From Suilimivivens sp964571145 (GTDB lineage Bacteria; Bacillota; Clostridia; Lachnospirales; Lachnospiraceae), in NCBI GenBank assembly GCA_964571145.1, contig CAZNAP010000025.1, positions 1 to 27,828 on the forward strand: 27,828 nucleotides of DNA, written 5' to 3'. The notes under the pieces were generated by a model. That model was not told the origin of the DNA, did no database searches, and worked only from the letters and a program-made list of their open reading frames with translations. The stretch's first letter is position 1, and every line of letters begins with the position of its first letter. Below are positions 24,834-27,828 of the stretch, piece by piece. Both the position numbers and the translations under genes were made by a program.

Positions 24834-26348
24834 TCATTCATTTTGATTCATTACCAAACACAATTCATTTATTAAATCCGATGCAATTACGCCATATTTC
24901 CCTGTTTTCGCAGATGCTTCCATTCCACATAGTCCATGTAAGTAAACACCTAAGTAGGCAGCCTCAAATGGCTTTAAACCTTGTGCCAGTAACCCACCGA
25001 TTATCCCTGTCAGCACATCACCGCTTCCGGCTGTAGCCATTCCATCATTTCCCGAAGTGTTCATATAGTATTGGTTCACCGTTTGCTCAAACACAAGCGT
25101 TACGGTATCTTTAGCAACAACGGTGCAATTTAGTTTCTTTGCTAATTCACTAATTTCTTTTTCTTTATTGCTCTGATAATCTTCCATTCTTATATGAGCT
25201 AATCGAATGAATTCTCCCGGATGTGGTGTGATAACCAAATTGTCTTGTTTTGCTGCCAAATGCATGAGTTCTTCATGCACAGCCACTAAATTAAGTGCAT
25301 CAGCGTCCAAAATCATTTTTTGACTTGCATGTTCTAATAGATAGTTCAGTATCTCATAAGCAGATTTGTTTGTACTGATACCGGGGCCTGCTACCACTAC
25401 ATCAGCCCACTCCAATGAACTTCTTAGCTCTTCTTTATTCGGCATTTCCGAATAAGTCATTAGCATTGCTTCCGGAAAAGAATTTTGAATTATTTCACGG
25501 TTACAGTTTGGCGTAATGATTTTCAACATACCTGCACCGGTTCTCAAAATACTATTACCGCATAAAATGCTCGCTCCGCTCATATCATAACTTCCGGCAA
25601 ATAATAATACTTTCCCAAAAGTACCCTTATTACCATCTGGTTTCCGTTTTGGTAACAGCTCTTTTATGTCTTGCTTCTCTATAAAGAACGCTTTCGGTGC
25701 AGAAATTTCAGTAAACGCATGATTGGTAATGCCAATATCTTTGATAAATAGTTGCCCTGTATGCTCTTTTCCAGAATACAACAGATGCCCTTTCTTGGCA
25801 AAAGCAAAAGTAGCTGTTATATCGGCATAAACTGCTGTTCCCATAACTTGGCCATTATCTGCTGATATTCCGGACGGAATATCAATTGCGCATATTTTCG
25901 CACCATGATCTCTAGCCAAATTCATTTGATTTATAATAGCAGCATATTCACCGGTTATTTCCCTTGAAAGTCCAATTCCAAACAAAGCATCTACTATTAA
26001 ATCATACTTTTGCTCAAATACGTTTTCACTAAACGAAAAGCCCAAATTTCTTAAAATAGTAGCTTGTTGCTTCGTCTCCGCACTCAGCTTTTCTTCTTGT
26101 CCGGCAATCATGATTGTAACCGGAATTTCACGTAATCCTAAAAGTCTTGCAACTGCAAGCCCGTCACCGCCGTTATTTCCTGTTCCTGCAACCACCAGTA
26201 CATTCGAAAGTTTTGGATAGCATTGCATAATCACTTCAACAGTTGCTAATGCTGCCCTTTCCATCAATACCATAGAAGGAATTCCGATTTTCTGGATTGT
26301 ATCGCTGTCATAAGCTTTCATTTCATTAGAATCAACGGCGTATTGCAT
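24834..26348 (-). CDS. nnr: Bifunctional NAD(P)HX epimerase and ADP-dependent NAD(P)HX dehydratase
   Basis: 504 residues with two fused repair domains. The YjeF_N-type epimerase (about 1-215) has VVAGTGNNGGDGLAVARLL. The ribokinase-like dehydratase (about 225-500) has GTFGKVLLFAGSYDMSGASI, an ITPHPGE segment, and NDGMATAGSGDVLTGIIGG, the anion-hole/catalytic Asp signature. Together they repair hydrated NADH and NADPH. A Shine-Dalgarno AAAGGAAG lies 5 bases before the ATG. It follows a hairpin closely, with no clear promoter between the hairpin and the start, and leads into alr with a 17-base gap. Confidence 0.95.
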   Translation of the reverse strand: MQYAVDSNEMKAYDSDTIQKIGIPSMVLMERAALATVEVIMQCYPKLSNVLVVAGTGNNGGDGLAVARLLGLREIPVTIMIAGQEEKLSAETKQQATILRNLGFSFSENVFEQKYDLIVDALFGIGLSREITGEYAAIINQMNLARDHGAKICAIDIPSGISADNGQVMGTAVYADITATFAFAKKGHLLYSGKEHTGQLFIKDIGITNHAFTEISAPKAFFIEKQDIKELLPKRKPDGNKGTFGKVLLFAGSYDMSGASILCGNSILRTGAGMLKIITPNCNREIIQNSFPEAMLMTYSEMPNKEELRSSLEWADVVVAGPGISTNKSAYEILNYLLEHASQKMILDADALNLVAVHEELMHLAAKQDNLVITPHPGEFIRLAHIRMEDYQSNKEKEISELAKKLNCTVVAKDTVTLVFEQTVNQYYMNTSGNDGMATAGSGDVLTGIIGGLLAQGLKPFEAAYLGVYLHGLCGMEASAKTGKYGVIASDLINELCLVMNQNE

Positions 26349-26369
26349 GTTCTCTTCCTTTCAAAAATA

Positions 26370-26401
26370 ATGCGTCATTTACCAATATGGTCATGACGCA
26401 T
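26370..26401 (-). terminator. Hairpin/terminator between the coiled-coil gene and nnr
   Basis: ATGCGTCAT (26370-26378) and its exact complement ATGACGCAT (26393-26401), with further ACC/GGT pairing inside, followed on the minus strand by TATTTTTG. It begins 5 bases after the upstream stop. Because only about 20 bases separate it from the nnr start, it may be a partial terminator or an mRNA processing site. Confidence 0.5.
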
Positions 26402-26406
26402 CACTC

Positions 26407-27012
26407 TTACTGTTTCTGGTATTTCATATCAAAAATTTCAATTACATCAGCGCCGAAAATATCATGCAAATAGGCATACATTTCCTGATTGACAATTTCC
26501 TTTTCCTGTTTGCGAATCAAACGTTTTTTTAGTTCAACTCTAATTTGTTTAATCCATTTATTTGTTGCTTCTATTTCAGATTGATTTGACTGTATTTTAT
26601 CATAACAAAGTTCCATTGTGGCAAGCATCAGTTCCCGATTGACTCTGTCAATTTCTCTTGGCAACTCTATCAATTCATCTTCGTAACTTTCCATTTTCGT
26701 ATTACAATCATTAATCAGTCTCTTATGATCATCTGCACGTTTTCTTGCTTCTTTATCATTTCCGGTAGATGCTTCTTCTGCATTTTCAACGATTTCCTGC
26801 ATCAGCTTTTTTTTCAACTTCTTAAGTTCTTTCGTTTCCGTGTTGATTTTTCCCTGCCTCTTAATGAGCTCATTCAAACGGTTCTCAAGTTTCTTAATAT
26901 TAGAATCTGCTTCTGTTTTGTCAAATAACTGATGCCATTTATTGTCTAAAGTCAGTATAGGAATCTTCTTTTCAGTCAGCGCCGGAATAAAAATATCATC
27001 TGTTCTGGACAT
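26407..27012 (-). CDS. Coiled-coil protein of unknown function
   Basis: 201 residues, no membrane segment and no signal peptide. The first 30 residues (MSRTDDIFIPALTEKKIPIL, then a W-x2-LF element) look like a small ordered domain. From about 35 to 160 there is a highly charged helical region rich in Glu, Lys, Arg and Asn with heptad-like spacing, then a short helical end ending in IFDMKYQKQ. It has the look of a cytoplasmic scaffold protein. I recognise no family. GAGG lies 8 bases before the ATG. It sits between rex and nnr, so it is probably in the rex transcript. Confidence 0.7.
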   Translation of the reverse strand: MSRTDDIFIPALTEKKIPILTLDNKWHQLFDKTEADSNIKKLENRLNELIKRQGKINTETKELKKLKKKLMQEIVENAEEASTGNDKEARKRADDHKRLINDCNTKMESYEDELIELPREIDRVNRELMLATMELCYDKIQSNQSEIEATNKWIKQIRVELKKRLIRKQEKEIVNQEMYAYLHDIFGADVIEIFDMKYQKQ

Positions 27013-27054
27013 ATTTTAGCCCTCACATTCATTTTCTATGGAGTGATTTCGTGT

Positions 27055-27747
27055 TTATTCGTTTTGATTTTCATTTTCAAACCTGCTGATATTATAAGTA
27101 AGTTTCATCAAACTGTCTGATAAATGTACATTTTCGACCTGAATCTCTTTTGGTACATTTAAATCCACATGAGCAAAATTCCAAATACCTTTGATTCCAT
27201 TATTGAATAATTTTTCAGCAACTGCTACAGCACTGCTTTTGGGAATCGTTAAAACTGCTACGTCAATGTTGTTCTCTTTAACAAAAGATTCCATTTCTTC
27301 CATGGGTCTTACTTCAAGATTACGTATTTTCTTTCCGAAAAGAGCTGAATTATTGTCAAACATACCTCTAAAAATAAAGCCACGTTTTTCAAAATTCATG
27401 TAATTTGCAAGTGCTTGCCCTAAATTTCCGGCTCCGATAATAATTAGGTTATGGGTTTTGTCCAGACCTAATATCTTCCCGATTTCTTCATATAAATACT
27501 CAACTTTATATCCGTATCCCTGTTGTCCAAATCCACCAAAATTATTGAAATCCTGTCGAATTTGTGATGCAGTCACTTTCATGATACTGCTGAGTTCTTG
27601 TGAAGAAATTCTTTCTATACCCTGATCTCGTAATTCGCCCAAATATCTGAAATATCTGGGCAAACGCCCAATTACCGCCTGCGATATTTCTTTTTGTTCT
27701 AAATGATCCACTTTATTTACCCCATCGTTCTTAGTCACTAAATTCAT
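27055..27747 (-). CDS. rex: Redox-sensing transcriptional repressor Rex
   Basis: NADH/NAD-sensing repressor of fermentation genes. An N-terminal winged helix (about residues 20-85; VIGRLPRYFRYL, ISSQELSSIMKVTASQIRQD, FGGFGQQGYGYKVEYL) is followed by a Rossmann domain (about 92-225) with IIIGAGNLGQAL as the dinucleotide site. The ATG at 27747 gives 230 residues but lacks a clear Shine-Dalgarno site. A GTG at 27711, preceded by GGGG at 8 bases, gives 218 residues, closer to the usual length of about 215, so the true start may be there. It lies 42 bases before the coiled-coil gene. Confidence 0.95.
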   Translation of the reverse strand: MNLVTKNDGVNKVDHLEQKEISQAVIGRLPRYFRYLGELRDQGIERISSQELSSIMKVTASQIRQDFNNFGGFGQQGYGYKVEYLYEEIGKILGLDKTHNLIIIGAGNLGQALANYMNFEKRGFIFRGMFDNNSALFGKKIRNLEVRPMEEMESFVKENNIDVAVLTIPKSSAVAVAEKLFNNGIKGIWNFAHVDLNVPKEIQVENVHLSDSLMKLTYNISRFENENQNE

Positions 27748-27781
27748 ATCATCATGAAATTCTTATCTATTGAATAATATA

Positions 27782-27810
27782 ATCATATAACAATGTTAAA
27801 ATTTTGTCAC
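27782..27810 (-). promoter_or_regulatory. Vegetative promoter of rex
   Basis: GTGACA (27810-27805), 17 bases, then TATGAT (27787-27782); each hexamer matches at 5 of 6 positions. Directly beside the -10 is a perfect 11-base palindrome TAACAATGTTA (27788-27798), a position where a repressor would block transcription. Confidence 0.65.
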
Positions 27811-27828
27811 TATAATTTATCCGGGCAA

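Overview
The window comes from an AT-rich, low-GC Gram-positive anaerobe, most likely a clostridium of the Lachnospiraceae type. This rests on gene content and gene order: yqfC-yqfD-phoH-(7TM-HD)-ybeY, tepA-ftsK, fhs-folD, nnr-alr-mazF, rex, and an NfnAB-type pair. Purine-rich Shine-Dalgarno sites are common, and several starts are GTG or TTG. Apart from one candidate small RNA at the left end, every gene lies on the minus strand, so transcription runs from position 27828 towards 1. I see no insertion sequence, prophage, CRISPR array, rRNA or tRNA.

Read in transcription order: rex (redox repressor), a coiled-coil protein of unknown role, nnr (NAD(P)HX repair), alr (alanine racemase), a MazF-like RNase without an adjacent antitoxin, a DUF21/CBS transporter-like protein with its own good promoter, yebC, a multi-pass membrane protein, and a terminator. 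Next come a frameshifted tepA, then ftsK/spoIIIE with a strong promoter, fhs and folD (one-carbon folate enzymes), a zinc-ribbon/TPR/CHB-like membrane protein, and nfnA-nfnB (electron-bifurcating NADH/ferredoxin:NADP transhydrogenase). After these come a membrane-anchored MORN-type protein, a terminator, a zinc-ribbon membrane protein, rlmH, pdp, yqfC, a broken yqfD, phoH, a short 7TM-HD protein with a degenerate HD site, ybeY, a polysaccharide/lipid II-type flippase, and the first codons of a probable glycosyltransferase.

The main theme is housekeeping, redox and one-carbon metabolism, with signs of decay in the sporulation layer. yqfD has two in-frame stop codons. tepA has a one-base frameshift, and its conserved C-terminal part is still readable in another frame. 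The protein at the pgpH position lacks the extracellular domain and the HD metal ligands. These suggest a lineage that has lost, or is losing, sporulation, although errors in the raw sequence cannot be excluded from here.

The least explained stretch is 52-307. It carries a good plus-strand promoter, a structured segment of about 125 bases and a terminator, which together look like an unannotated small RNA gene.
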